A stretch of DNA of 64,000 nt from Leadbetterella byssophila DSM 17132 (GTDB taxonomy: Bacteria; Bacteroidota; Bacteroidia; Cytophagales; Spirosomataceae): contig NC_014655.1 in assembly GCF_000166395.1 (NCBI RefSeq), forward strand, positions 2,170,001 to 2,234,000, read 5' to 3'. Positions 33,499-42,861 of this stretch are shown here, in pieces (position 1 is the stretch's first letter; each line of letters begins with the position of its first letter). The position numbers and the translations under genes were made by a program. Below the pieces are notes generated by a model. The model ran no database searches. It was given only the letters and a program-made list of their open reading frames with translations, and was not told the DNA's origin.

Positions 33499-34217
33499 TC
33501 GATTACCATGTTATGATATACGTTCTGTACATCGTCATCTTCTTCTAATTTATCTAAAAGCTTCTCAATATCCGCGGCTTGCTCCTCAGTTAGCTTCTTG
33601 GTATCTGTTGGGATACGTTCAAAGTCGGCATGCAACAATTCATATCCTTTTTCTTCCAAGTATTTCTGAACTGCACCGTAAGCCGTGAACTCACCGTAGA
33701 TGTTGATCTGCTGTGTTTCTTCATCTAAGAAAACATCATCTACTCCGAAATCAATCAGATCTAACTCTAAATCTTCCATGTCAATGCTTGGAGCAGCTGC
33801 GATTCTAAAGATACATTTACGTTCAAAGATGAAATCTAACATACCGTTTGTACCCAAGTTACCACCGGTCTTGTTAAAATAACTTCTTACGTTTGCTACC
33901 GTACGATTATTATTATCTGTAGTACATTCCACTAGTACGGCAACTCCATGTAAGCCATATCCTTCTAATACGATCTCTTTGTAATCATCCTGATCTTTAG
34001 AAGATGCTCTTTTAATGGCATTATCTACATTTACTTTCGGCATGTTAGCCGCTTTCGCGTTTTGAATAACCGCCCTTAAACGAGAGTTTGTAGTAGGATC
34101 AGGACCGCCGGATTTAACGGCCATTACGATGTCTTTACCAATACGTGTAAAGGTCTTCGCCATTGAAGACCAACGCTTCATTTTACGAGCTTTTCTAAAC
34201 TCAAACGCTCTTCCCAT
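33495..34217 (-). CDS. YebC/PmpR-family DNA-binding regulator
   Basis: A 240-aa protein of the YebC/TACO1 family. The N-terminal part has the expected basic helix (MGRAFEFRKARKMKRWSSMAKTFTRIGKDI), then SRLRAVIQNAKAANMPKVNVDNAIKRAS. The middle has VLEGYGLHGVAVLVECTTDNNNRTVANVRSYFNKTGGNLGTNGML, the conserved signature. Family members have been described as transcription regulators and as factors that relieve ribosome stalling at proline runs. Which applies here is open. Overlaps tpiA by 4 bases. Confidence 0.95.
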   Translation of the reverse strand: MGRAFEFRKARKMKRWSSMAKTFTRIGKDIVMAVKSGGPDPTTNSRLRAVIQNAKAANMPKVNVDNAIKRASSKDQDDYKEIVLEGYGLHGVAVLVECTTDNNNRTVANVRSYFNKTGGNLGTNGMLDFIFERKCIFRIAAAPSIDMEDLELDLIDFGVDDVFLDEETQQINIYGEFTAYGAVQKYLEEKGYELLHADFERIPTDTKKLTEEQAADIEKLLDKLEEDDDVQNVYHNMVIE

Positions 34218-34239
34218 AGAGTTAAATGATTTGAAGTCG

Positions 34240-34247
34240 CAAAATTA
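34240..34247 (-). promoter_or_regulatory. -7 element upstream of the yebC-like gene
   Basis: Minus-strand TAATTTTG, an exact TAnnTTTG match 23 bases before the ATG. It gives the yebC-tpiA pair its own promoter, separate from the DUF1800-DUF1501 genes. No clear -33 box. Confidence 0.4.
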
Positions 34248-34271
34248 AAGAAAATCTGTTTAGGATAATGC

Positions 34272-35900
34272 TTATAGCTTGACCATTTTAACCCCGTAAG
34301 TTACCTTCCCTACTCTTATCCTTACCAAATACGTCCCCGGAGGCACATTAACCTGAAGAATTACGTCATGTTGGGCCGGCCTGTATTCTCCCGTCATTAA
34401 CTGTGCCACTTCTTTCCCTTCCAGAGTGACTAGGGTCACAGTGACCTTCGCCTGGTAATGCAGATTCATTCTCAAATATGTCCAGTCCTGTACTACAGGG
34501 TTAGGGAAGATCATGAATTTATCTCTCTCCAAACTGGGTTTTTCGCCTACTGAGGGTTGACCGGTCTCAGGATCTATGATCACCACAGGTGGATCCGGTG
34601 GCTTAGGGAGAGTGGGATCTTTTTGGGTACTCTTCAAAAAGCCTGTTTCATTTATATAGTTAAATTTCTGTCCAAAGATCCTCTCGGCAAAATCATGCGA
34701 CTGCCCGAACCAATTGGTCACAATTTCATAGTATATACTCCTGAAATCTGTAGCATAAGTATGATTAAATCCATCATATAAAGGATAATATCCAAAGTAA
34801 CCCCCTATAATCTCCCCTCTCACTGCAGACCCAAAACTGAACATGATGCTAGAGGTTCCATGATCTGTACCTGCGCTACCGTTTTCATACGGCCTTCTTC
34901 CGAATTCCGAGGCCGTGATACCTACTACCTTTTTGTCATGACCTAATTTTTCTATATCCGACTGGAAAGAAGAAATAGCTTCTGATAATTCCTTCAGCAA
35001 TTTGGAATGTGTTCCGTCAAGGCCACCCTGGTTTGCATGAGTATCATATCCGGTTTGCTCTACGAAATAGACCTTCGTCTTCAGCCCCCCATCTATTAAT
35101 CGGGCTACTAATTTCAATTGTTGAGATAAAGTATTATTGGTATAAGATTCCATATTCTTTCCGGAATCATACGCTCTTTTGATCACTTGGGAGTACTCTC
35201 TTACTTCTACCCCAACGTTATTAACATAGTCAAATTCCTGCTTAAAGAAACCTTCTGCTTCTATATCAATCTTATCACCTCCCACCATTTGCCCCTGGAG
35301 ATACATATCATCAGCACTTTCAAGGACTATAGATTTTTCACCTGTTTCTCCCAGGAACATCAAAGAAGGGGTTTTCCCTATCTGTATACAATAAGGACTT
35401 TCAGGTTTATCAGCGCCCGCATAGGTATCAAAATATCTGCCCAGCCAACCGGTAGGAAGAGGCTGAGAAGTACTGGAAGGTACTATTCCACTTAACCATA
35501 TATCAGTAGACCTAAAATGAGAGAAATCCGGATTGGGATAGCCTAAGCCACTCAGCACTCCTAATTTTCCTTCTTGAAACAGACCCAGCATGCCTCCTTT
35601 CACTCCCTGACTGAGACTAGGATGCATGGCCATACCTTGTTCTTTACTGATTATCGTAACGGATTTCTGTGGAATATGTAAGGTAGGGCGGAATTGATTA
35701 TAGTACATGTCCCACTCGTACGGAGTGATGGTATTCATCCCATCATTTCCTCCGAAGAGCTGCACTACTACCACAATATTATCATTCTCATTGACGTAGG
35801 AGGCCGGTTGAAAGGCACTTAGATCCATTTTGTCCAACTTCATGCTGGACACTACCCCTAATCCTAATGTGGAATTCTTTATAAAACCTCTTCTCTTCAT
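34272..35900 (-). CDS. DUF1501 protein with type IX secretion C-terminal domain
   Basis: A 542-aa protein. The N-terminus MKRRGFIKNSTLGLGVVSS is a twin-arginine-like leader (RRGFIK). The DUF1501 core (a sulfatase/alkaline phosphatase-like fold) includes VVVVQLFGGNDGMNTITPY, MAMHPSLSQGVKGGMLGLFQEGKLGVLSGLGYPNPDFSHFRSTDIW, TEFGRR-like ASEFGRRPYENGSAGTDHGTSSIMF. After a Pro-rich linker (KPPDPPVVIIDPETGQPS) the last roughly 80 residues form a Por-type sorting domain: FMIFPNPVVQDWTYL, then PGTYLVRIRVGKVTYGVKMVKL. That tail sends proteins through the type IX system to the cell surface. It overlaps DUF1800 by 4 bases; the two families regularly travel together. Biochemical function is not established. 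Confidence 0.9.
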   Translation of the reverse strand: MKRRGFIKNSTLGLGVVSSMKLDKMDLSAFQPASYVNENDNIVVVVQLFGGNDGMNTITPYEWDMYYNQFRPTLHIPQKSVTIISKEQGMAMHPSLSQGVKGGMLGLFQEGKLGVLSGLGYPNPDFSHFRSTDIWLSGIVPSSTSQPLPTGWLGRYFDTYAGADKPESPYCIQIGKTPSLMFLGETGEKSIVLESADDMYLQGQMVGGDKIDIEAEGFFKQEFDYVNNVGVEVREYSQVIKRAYDSGKNMESYTNNTLSQQLKLVARLIDGGLKTKVYFVEQTGYDTHANQGGLDGTHSKLLKELSEAISSFQSDIEKLGHDKKVVGITASEFGRRPYENGSAGTDHGTSSIMFSFGSAVRGEIIGGYFGYYPLYDGFNHTYATDFRSIYYEIVTNWFGQSHDFAERIFGQKFNYINETGFLKSTQKDPTLPKPPDPPVVIIDPETGQPSVGEKPSLERDKFMIFPNPVVQDWTYLRMNLHYQAKVTVTLVTLEGKEVAQLMTGEYRPAQHDVILQVNVPPGTYLVRIRVGKVTYGVKMVKL

Positions 35901-37402
35901 GACAAATAAAATTCAGGAGCCTTGATCACATTTTCCAACAGTTTCTTGATTCTATTTCCGGCTTCCGTCTTATTGATTCCGGACCAGTCGGCACCTAAAA
36001 TATCAACAAATCCCTTAAACCTTTCCCCTGTCACGGGCCTACCAAAGAAAGTCTCCAAGATTCTACTAGTGAGCCTTTCTCTATCCCCTGAATTATCCAT
36101 GGTTTCCGCCCAGTTAGCAAAGTCGTTAGCAGAATTATAGGAAAAGATCTCATGTATATAATATATAGTAGTAGGTAAACTTTTGGTGGATACCCAACTT
36201 CTATACCCTTTCCATCCGCTCACATTAGGAGGATTAAACAATTCTAAACCTAATTCTGACATGATATTTCGGGCATACTTATCTACAAACTTCAGATGAG
36301 CTACCATATTAACTATAGTCTCAGCTGGAGATTTTAATTGAATGCCAATATTTTCCGGTGCAAAGAAATGTTTACTTCTCAGTAAGGTTTTTAAGACAGG
36401 TTGGAATTCGAATTTCTCTTGTCTTAATTGGGCTGCTAATTCATTGATGATCTTCTCGTCCTGAGCATTGGGATTTGCGTATACAAAATACTTGTAGAAC
36501 TTAGACATCATAAACTTCGCGGCAATGTCCCCTTTTTTATTCAGAATAACCTGGATCAGTCTTCTTACGGAATTATTAAAGACATTTTCCTGAGTTACTT
36601 CATAATTCACCTGGAAGGTTTCATCGAAGAAACGTTTGGTATTCTTGTCGAAGTCGTTCGGATTAAAATACCCCCTATTTGGAGTAAGAGATTCGTCAGA
36701 AAAATATTTGATCTTCCAGCCGGTTAAGATCTTTGCAGCTTCTTTGATATCTGCTTCTGTATAGTTACCTACACCTAAAGAATACAGCTCTAATAATTCC
36801 CTGGCAAAGTTTTCATTGGGAGCCTCCGCTACGTTTTCTCCTCCGTTAAGATATACCAGCATAGCGCCATCTATGCAGATTTTCTCTAACAAGGTATAGA
36901 AATTCCCGGCAAAATTCTTGCGGAATAGATCATTCTGCAAGTACATAGGAATGACGGGAATATTTACACAGTTGGCATATTGAGTAGTAAGGTGCCCATG
37001 CCAAAAGAAAGTCATCTTTTCAACTATGCTCTCTTTGTCGTTTTTCATTTGGGTTACCCACCATCCGCCCAGATCCCAGTTGTAATCTCCATAATGCAGA
37101 TTCAATTTATTTGCTTCTGCATCTTTCGCGGAGCCTGAAAGCTTATCCGGGTCCCGAATCTGATCATTCACAAATGAGGGGGGAGCGGGAGAAGTATTTC
37201 CGTTCGCAAACAAGCCGTCCACAACCTCCCTTGCCGTTTTACCTACGTACTTATCAATGACATTAGGAGAAAGTGCAAAACAGCACCTCTGAAGGAGATG
37301 CCGAACTTCCATGCGAGTCAAAGGAGAGGTATGCTCTTCCAATCCTGCTTTAACCTCTGCTCTGTGTAGACCTAAAAATCCTCTTCTCGAAACCACAGCC
37401 AT
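35897..37402 (-). CDS. DUF1800 family protein
   Basis: A 501-aa protein with an N-terminal AVVSRRGFLGLHRA segment that resembles a twin-arginine motif but has no clear hydrophobic stretch after it. DUF1800 signatures: EVRHLLQRCCFALSP near residue 31, KMTFFWHGHLTTQYANC, LARELLELYSLGVGNYTEADIKEAAKILTGW, the segment KFMMSKFYKYFVYANPN, LLRSKHFFAPENIGIQLKSPAETIV, and ELGLELFNPPNVSGWKGYRSWVSTKSL. The function is unknown in general; such genes pair with DUF1501 in many bacteria. Its stop overlaps the DUF1501 start (ATGA), so the two are made together. Confidence 0.9.
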   Translation of the reverse strand: MAVVSRRGFLGLHRAEVKAGLEEHTSPLTRMEVRHLLQRCCFALSPNVIDKYVGKTAREVVDGLFANGNTSPAPPSFVNDQIRDPDKLSGSAKDAEANKLNLHYGDYNWDLGGWWVTQMKNDKESIVEKMTFFWHGHLTTQYANCVNIPVIPMYLQNDLFRKNFAGNFYTLLEKICIDGAMLVYLNGGENVAEAPNENFARELLELYSLGVGNYTEADIKEAAKILTGWKIKYFSDESLTPNRGYFNPNDFDKNTKRFFDETFQVNYEVTQENVFNNSVRRLIQVILNKKGDIAAKFMMSKFYKYFVYANPNAQDEKIINELAAQLRQEKFEFQPVLKTLLRSKHFFAPENIGIQLKSPAETIVNMVAHLKFVDKYARNIMSELGLELFNPPNVSGWKGYRSWVSTKSLPTTIYYIHEIFSYNSANDFANWAETMDNSGDRERLTSRILETFFGRPVTGERFKGFVDILGADWSGINKTEAGNRIKKLLENVIKAPEFYLS

Positions 37403-37755
37403 TTTTTTAGAAAATTTGCTATACCTCTGAAAATTAATAAATAAAGAAGTAAAAACCCAGAAAAATGCGGTGAAAACTTCTAAACACTAGTTCTCAACCT
37501 TGTATCACCTATACAAACAAACACCTGATTTACAACCACTTAACTACACATAAATCGCTCCATTTAAGCGAAAAATTAATCAAAAAATCACAATTATTGT
37601 CATACTAATAAATCAACCGCCCAATTATTGGACTACAGAATTAAATTTTACTTTCGGTTAATTTTTGCGAATAATTAAGAACTCATCCTTCCTTTTATAG
37701 AAATTTATTTTTATTATTGCTTCGACGATTTCTAACTAAATAACAAACATTAACT
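37403..37755. other. 353-base divergent control region between DUF1800 and the second susC
   Basis: AT-rich gap between divergent genes. It holds a candidate susC promoter (37628-37656) and a short inverted repeat TTGTAT-N5-ATACAA at 37500-37516. No open frame of note and no RNA gene recognised. Confidence 0.6.
37628..37656 (+). promoter_or_regulatory. candidate promoter of the second susC (TTG, N18, TACTTTCG)
   Basis: TTG at 37628-37630, 18 bases, then TACTTTCG at 37649-37656, one mismatch from TAnnTTTG. It would leave a leader of about 90 bases before the ATG at 37756. Confidence 0.35.
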
Positions 37756-40700
37756 ATGAAGAAAAATCTACTTTTTCTTCTGAGCTTGCTTTTGCTTTTT
37801 TGGAGCGAAACACAAGCCCAGAACAGAACCATTACCGGAAAAGTAACAGCCTCTGAAGACGGCTCACCCATCCCTGGAGCTACAGTACAAGTAAAAGGCA
37901 GCTCCATTGCTACTAACACAGATGCAGAAGGATCCTTTTCCATTCAAGCTTCATCAAGCCAAACTCTCGTATTTTCCTTCGTTGGATTTGCTAGTTCAGA
38001 ACAAAGTGTAGGAAATCGCTCTGTCATTAATGTAAGTCTAGAAACAGACTTAAAACTGTTGGACGAACTGGTTGTTACGGGTGTTGCCGGTGCTACTTCA
38101 CGTAAGAAACTAACCGTTTCTGTAGCAAAAGTAGGCGGTGACAAGTTGAGTATTGTACCAGCCACTTCAGCAGCCGGAGCATTAACGGGAAAGGTTGCCG
38201 GTCTTAAAACCTCTGCCGGAGGCGGTAGCCCAGGTGCGAACGTTGACTTATTATTAAGAGGTGACAACAACCTAAACACCAGCTCTGCTCCCCTACTTTT
38301 AGTAGACGGTATCATCCTAACAGGTAGCTTAGCTGACCTTAACGTTGATGATATTGAGTCCATTGAAGTAGTAAAAGGTGCTGCAGCTGCCGCCCTTTAC
38401 GGTTCGCGTGCAGGTAATGGTGTAATTGCCGTAACTACTAAACGTGGTAGTTCAGGAAGCATTAACAAAACGGATATCGTGGTTAGAAACGAGATCGGTA
38501 GCTCTCAAATCGCAAAATATCTGGAAACAGCAGAGTCTCATGTTTATGCTTTAGCAGATGACTGGCAAACTGCTCAAGGAAGGTATACGAAGTACAAAGG
38601 CGTTACTTATCCAGCTGATTATGCAGGAGGTGGATATGATCCAAGAATCACAGGAAGTAGAAGTATTGACCCTGATGGCTATATGGATAATCCTTATGGA
38701 GTATATAGAGACATGCAAAGTGACATCTTCCGTACAGGTACTAACTTAACTAACTTTGTGTCTGTGTCCAACCGTACCGATAGGGGGAACGTTTATCTGT
38801 CGTTTGAGAACAATTTACAACAAGGCGTTATGAAGTTGACAGATGGTTATAACCGTCAGAACTTCAGAATCAACGTAGACCATCACCTAACTAAATGGTT
38901 AAAAGTAAGTGCTTCGAACTTATTCCTGAACAGAACCACTAACACTCCTTCTCAAAGCAACGGTATTTTCTATAACATTGCTCGTCTAGAGAAGGACGTA
39001 GATGTATTTGCTAAGAACCCTGATGGCCAGCCATATTATGTTCGTTTTAACCACTTCAATGACGAAACTGAAAACCCTCTTTATTATCTATATAAGAGAA
39101 AGCAAGAGGCTAAAACGCGTAGATGGTTAGCTAACTACTCCGCTAACGTACGCCTTACATCATGGGCTGATCTAGACCTTACACAAACCATGGAGATTTC
39201 AAACTTCCGTGAGGAAATTATCAACCCTATGGATACTTGGCAGCGTTCAGGTGGTGTGATTGAGGATAACTACCAAAAATATAGTGGTGGTAGTATTTCT
39301 AATTCTACTAACGAATCAAAAACAGCAAACAGCCAGTTCACTTTGAACCTGAACCGTAAATTTGGTGATCTATCTACTAGAGCAAAACTATCATACCTGT
39401 ATGAAAATCGTCATTACGAAAGTAACTACATGTATGGACAGAAGTTCGTGATCTCAGGAATAGAAAACTTCAAAAACATCCGTTCAGAAGACATTACCTC
39501 AGGTGACTCTTACCAAGAAGACGAAAGAGCTCAGAACTATTTTGCCATCTTAGGTTTAGATTATAAAGATCGTTACTTATTTGACGGTATGTACCGTTAT
39601 GACGGTTCATCCTTGTTCGGACCGGATGCCAGATGGAATTCTTATTACAGATTATCCGGGGCATACCGTATTTCTGAAGATGTAAAAATCAACGGAATTG
39701 ATGAATTAAAAGTGCGTGTTGCTCATGGTACAGCAGGTATCCGTCCTAATTTCGCATGGCAATATGAAGTTTATAGCTTATCTAGTGGTAATACCTCTCC
39801 TTCTCAAAAAGGTAACCGCTTGCTAAAACCTTCTACTACAGCTGAAACGGAAATTGGTATCAATGTAGACTTCTTGAAGAAGTTTACCTTTGAGGCTACT
39901 TATGCCATGTCAGTAACCAAAGACCAATTCTTAAACGTTCCTTTGGTAGCGTTCTTGAATGACGGTTTCCCTAACCAGTGGCAAAATGCCGGGGAAGTAA
40001 AATCCAATACCTTTGAATTCACCTTAGGTGCCAACTGGTATAAGAAAAAGGATTTCTCTTGGAATACCAATATTGTATTCTCTAAAGTAAATCAGAAGAT
40101 CACTAAACTCCCTATCCCTCCTTATAGCCCAGGTGGTCAAGACCTAAACGGTGACCAAGGTAACCTGTTCAGAATCGCAGAAGGCGAGGTTTACGGTGCC
40201 ATTTACGGTTATAAAATGATAAGAACACTGGAAGAGATGTCTCAACAGCTCCCAGAAGGAAAAACCATTGGCGATTACGAAATCAACAGTGACGGTTATG
40301 TAGTTCCAAAAGGATCTCAAGGAACAGCAAGTGAAATGCCGATCAAGAAACTTAACGCTGATGGAACTCCTTGGTACGGAAAAATAGGTAATGGTAACCC
40401 TGACTTCATAGCCGGTATCACTAACACCGTTACTTATAAAAACTTCCAATTCTACTTATTACTAGACTGGAAACAAGGTGGAGACATCTACAATGGCAAA
40501 GAGCAGCGTTTGGCATTTAACAACGTGAGTAAACGACAAGACATGACGAATGTTCCTCAAGACAAGAAGAAAGTGGCTTCTTACGTAGGCTCTAACACCG
40601 GTTTCTACGATGCAAATAATGCAAATGCTTACTGGGTAGAAGACGGCACATATGTTAAAGTAAGAGAATTAGCTATAGGATATAACCTTCCTAGCCGTTG

Positions 40701-40875
40701 GGTGAAAGGCTTCTCTAAAGGTATTAATGCCAGAGTTATTGGTAGAAACCTTTTAACTTTCACTAACTATTCAGGGTATGACCCTGAAGTGGGATCAATC
40801 CGCTTCCCTGTAGATGGTATTTATGCCAACCCACTTTACAGACAATACGCGTTTTCACTTACTCTAAACTTCTAA
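37756..40875 (+). CDS. SusC/RagA-family TonB-dependent outer membrane transporter (pair 2)
   Basis: A 1039-aa receptor. Signal peptide MKKNLLFLLSLLLLFWSETQAQ; carboxypeptidase-like domain (ITGKVTASEDGSPIPGATVQVKG) to about residue 100; then the DELVVTGVAGATSRKKLTVSVA segment. The plug has the SusC signature SAPLLLVDGIILTGSLADLN and DIESIEVVKGAAAAALYGSRAGNGVIAVTTKRG. The barrel ends in QYAFSLTLNF. The plug has the Ala-rich insert AATSAAGALTGKVAGL, typical of one SusC subgroup and different from pair 1. The partner SusD starts 8 bases later. The cargo is unknown; no degradative enzymes flank it, so an association with DUF1501/DUF1800 is only positional. Confidence 0.95.
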   Translation: MKKNLLFLLSLLLLFWSETQAQNRTITGKVTASEDGSPIPGATVQVKGSSIATNTDAEGSFSIQASSSQTLVFSFVGFASSEQSVGNRSVINVSLETDLKLLDELVVTGVAGATSRKKLTVSVAKVGGDKLSIVPATSAAGALTGKVAGLKTSAGGGSPGANVDLLLRGDNNLNTSSAPLLLVDGIILTGSLADLNVDDIESIEVVKGAAAAALYGSRAGNGVIAVTTKRGSSGSINKTDIVVRNEIGSSQIAKYLETAESHVYALADDWQTAQGRYTKYKGVTYPADYAGGGYDPRITGSRSIDPDGYMDNPYGVYRDMQSDIFRTGTNLTNFVSVSNRTDRGNVYLSFENNLQQGVMKLTDGYNRQNFRINVDHHLTKWLKVSASNLFLNRTTNTPSQSNGIFYNIARLEKDVDVFAKNPDGQPYYVRFNHFNDETENPLYYLYKRKQEAKTRRWLANYSANVRLTSWADLDLTQTMEISNFREEIINPMDTWQRSGGVIEDNYQKYSGGSISNSTNESKTANSQFTLNLNRKFGDLSTRAKLSYLYENRHYESNYMYGQKFVISGIENFKNIRSEDITSGDSYQEDERAQNYFAILGLDYKDRYLFDGMYRYDGSSLFGPDARWNSYYRLSGAYRISEDVKINGIDELKVRVAHGTAGIRPNFAWQYEVYSLSSGNTSPSQKGNRLLKPSTTAETEIGINVDFLKKFTFEATYAMSVTKDQFLNVPLVAFLNDGFPNQWQNAGEVKSNTFEFTLGANWYKKKDFSWNTNIVFSKVNQKITKLPIPPYSPGGQDLNGDQGNLFRIAEGEVYGAIYGYKMIRTLEEMSQQLPEGKTIGDYEINSDGYVVPKGSQGTASEMPIKKLNADGTPWYGKIGNGNPDFIAGITNTVTYKNFQFYLLLDWKQGGDIYNGKEQRLAFNNVSKRQDMTNVPQDKKKVASYVGSNTGFYDANNANAYWVEDGTYVKVRELAIGYNLPSRWVKGFSKGINARVIGRNLLTFTNYSGYDPEVGSIRFPVDGIYANPLYRQYAFSLTLNF

Positions 40876-40883
40876 TTTGAACG

Positions 40884-42371
40884 ATGAAAAATATAAAATC
40901 AATTTTCCTCGCATTTTCTGCCTTGATCTTGGCCGGATGTGACCCTGATCTACTAGATGTAGAAAACAAAAACAACCCCGATTTCCAGAAGGTGTATGCA
41001 AAAGGAGAAGACGTAGAAAATGTAGCCAGTAACCTTTTCAATACCTACTACCATGGAGAACATAACCCTAGTGGTGTAAAACCCATGTTAGCAGTAGCTT
41101 CTGATAATGTGACTTGTTCTCACGGTAACTTCGGTATGTGGCACGCTTCAAGCGAACCAAGGGACCTCGCTTGGGATAACAGCCCTAGCTATTCGAACCA
41201 ATCGCAAACCAAATATACTTACGATAGAATGTATGGTGCTATAGCCACGGCCAACAACGTGATCAAAGCCATAGAAAGCGGTGTTCAAATTGGCAAAAAC
41301 GGAGAAGGAAATAACAGAACTATGGCAGTAGCTAGATTCATCCAGGGTATTGCCTATGGAAATCTGGCCCTAGTGTATGACAGAGCTCATGTAGTGGATG
41401 AGAAAACTACTGTAGAAGGAGTGTTTGAAACCGCTATCCCGTATAATGAGGTGGCTGCTAAAGCAATAGAATACTTGGATCAAGCTATTTCTCTTAGCAA
41501 CAATACTTTCTCAATTCCAACCAGCTGGTTCGCTTCGCAGACGGCTATATCAAACACTGAATTCAAGAAAATAGCAAGCACAGTGGCAGCAAGAATCATG
41601 TCAAACGTTCCTAGAAACAAGACAGAACTAGCTGCTGTAAACTGGGCAAAAGTGAAAGCATACGCGGATGCAGGTATCACTGCCGACTGGAACGTGGTAT
41701 TTGATGGTGGTACCCTTTGGTACGATCAAGGTACCCAGTACCTTACCACTGCAGGTTGGGGCAAGGTGGACATGTACGTGGTACACATGATGGATCCAAA
41801 ACAGCCTCAAATCTGGGAAAATAGAGCTGACTTCCCTCACCCTCCGGCTTCTACAGACCCAGTTGACCAACGCCTCTTCACTGACTTCCAATACACTGCA
41901 TCAAACGGCTTCCGCGCAGACAGAGGATATTTCAACTTCTCAAACTATCGTCATTCGCGTTATGATCACCTGTTTGTTAACCATTCAGGTCCAAAAGCGC
42001 ATATCATGAAAACTGAAAACGATATGATGAGAGCAGAAGCACGTGTTTATTTAGGTGAATTACAGGAAGCCGCAGATATTATCAATGCCTCAACTCGTAT
42101 TACTAGAGGTAAAATGAGTCCGGTAGCAGTAAATAAAGACGATATCTTACAAGCTATTCATCACGAAAGACATGTAGAATGTACAGTAAGTAGTGGTGGT
42201 CTACAATTCTTCACTATGAGAAAACTAGACCTGTTACAAAAAGGTACCTTCTTGCATTTCCCTATACCAGCAAGAACATTAGAGACATTCCGCGTAGAAC
42301 CTCCTTTCTACACCTTTGGCACTGTAGCTAAGGCAGACGGAAAAGGTACCTCAAATGGAGGATGGAAATAA
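40884..42371 (+). CDS. SusD/RagB-family surface lipoprotein (pair 2)
   Basis: A 495-aa lipoprotein: MKNIKSIFLAFSALILAGC ends in a lipobox (LAGC). SusD-like helices include YDRMYGAIATANNVIKAIESG, MAVARFIQGIAYGNLALVYDRAHVVDE, AAKAIEYLDQAISLSNN, and the C-terminal MMRAEARVYLGELQEAADIINASTRI. The usual closing G(R)E-x(F)-x-G-x-R-x-x-D helix is replaced by a less typical HHERHVECTVSSGGLQFFTMRKLDLLQKGTFLHFPIPARTLE, so it is a divergent SusD member. It works as the lid of the preceding SusC. Confidence 0.88.
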   Translation: MKNIKSIFLAFSALILAGCDPDLLDVENKNNPDFQKVYAKGEDVENVASNLFNTYYHGEHNPSGVKPMLAVASDNVTCSHGNFGMWHASSEPRDLAWDNSPSYSNQSQTKYTYDRMYGAIATANNVIKAIESGVQIGKNGEGNNRTMAVARFIQGIAYGNLALVYDRAHVVDEKTTVEGVFETAIPYNEVAAKAIEYLDQAISLSNNTFSIPTSWFASQTAISNTEFKKIASTVAARIMSNVPRNKTELAAVNWAKVKAYADAGITADWNVVFDGGTLWYDQGTQYLTTAGWGKVDMYVVHMMDPKQPQIWENRADFPHPPASTDPVDQRLFTDFQYTASNGFRADRGYFNFSNYRHSRYDHLFVNHSGPKAHIMKTENDMMRAEARVYLGELQEAADIINASTRITRGKMSPVAVNKDDILQAIHHERHVECTVSSGGLQFFTMRKLDLLQKGTFLHFPIPARTLETFRVEPPFYTFGTVAKADGKGTSNGGWK

Positions 42372-42391
42372 GTTTAAATTGGTTAATAGAC

Positions 42392-42426
42392 AAAAGGCCG
42401 CCCCTTTTAGGGACGGCCTTTCTTTA
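42392..42426. terminator. bidirectional terminator between susD-2 and recX
   Basis: AAGGCCGCCCC (42394-42404) pairs with GGGACGGCCTT (42410-42420) with one mismatch, then a T-rich end. It overlaps the recX stop at 42407. Confidence 0.75.
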
Positions 42427-42859
42427 TTAGATCCAAGACCAAATCAGGCTCAAATCCTTTATTTACCAGATGGTCCACCATTTTTTTTTGTCGAACCAAA
42501 GGATTGGTTTCTGACTTCAGTTTCTCTCTTTGCTTATCTATAAGCTCCAGTATGACTTCCTGGTAATCATCATCCGGAATTTCAGCCATCCCCTCTTCAA
42601 TGCACCTATCACTCAGACCTTTGCCTTTTAATTCATACCGAATCTTTCGCCTTCCCCATCTCTTAACCCTAAACTTACCTCCTGCAAACTGCTTGGCAAA
42701 CCGACTTTCATTGAGATAATTTTCAGTGATAAGATAGGCAATCACCTCCTCAACTTCATCTGTACTTGCCCCCCAAGAATATAACTTATCCCGTACTTCC
42801 TGCTGGGTACGCTCCTGATATACACAAAACTGAGCCGCCTTTAAGAGAAAGGACTTCAT
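42407..42859 (-). CDS. recX: RecX-family regulatory protein
   Basis: A 150-aa all-helical protein made of three-helix repeats: RTQQEVRDKLYSWGASTDEVEEVIAYLITENYLNESRFAKQFAGG, then KRWGRRKIRYELKGKGLSDRCIEEGM. The pattern YLNDxRFAxxF with a following GxxxIxxEL(xxKG) is diagnostic for RecX, which limits RecA filament growth. recA is not adjacent; terC lies 2 bases upstream on the same strand. The end of the gene is shared with the terminator of the converging susD. Confidence 0.92.
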   Translation of the reverse strand: MKSFLLKAAQFCVYQERTQQEVRDKLYSWGASTDEVEEVIAYLITENYLNESRFAKQFAGGKFRVKRWGRRKIRYELKGKGLSDRCIEEGMAEIPDDDYQEVILELIDKQREKLKSETNPLVRQKKMVDHLVNKGFEPDLVLDLIKKGRP

Positions 42860-42861
42860 AT

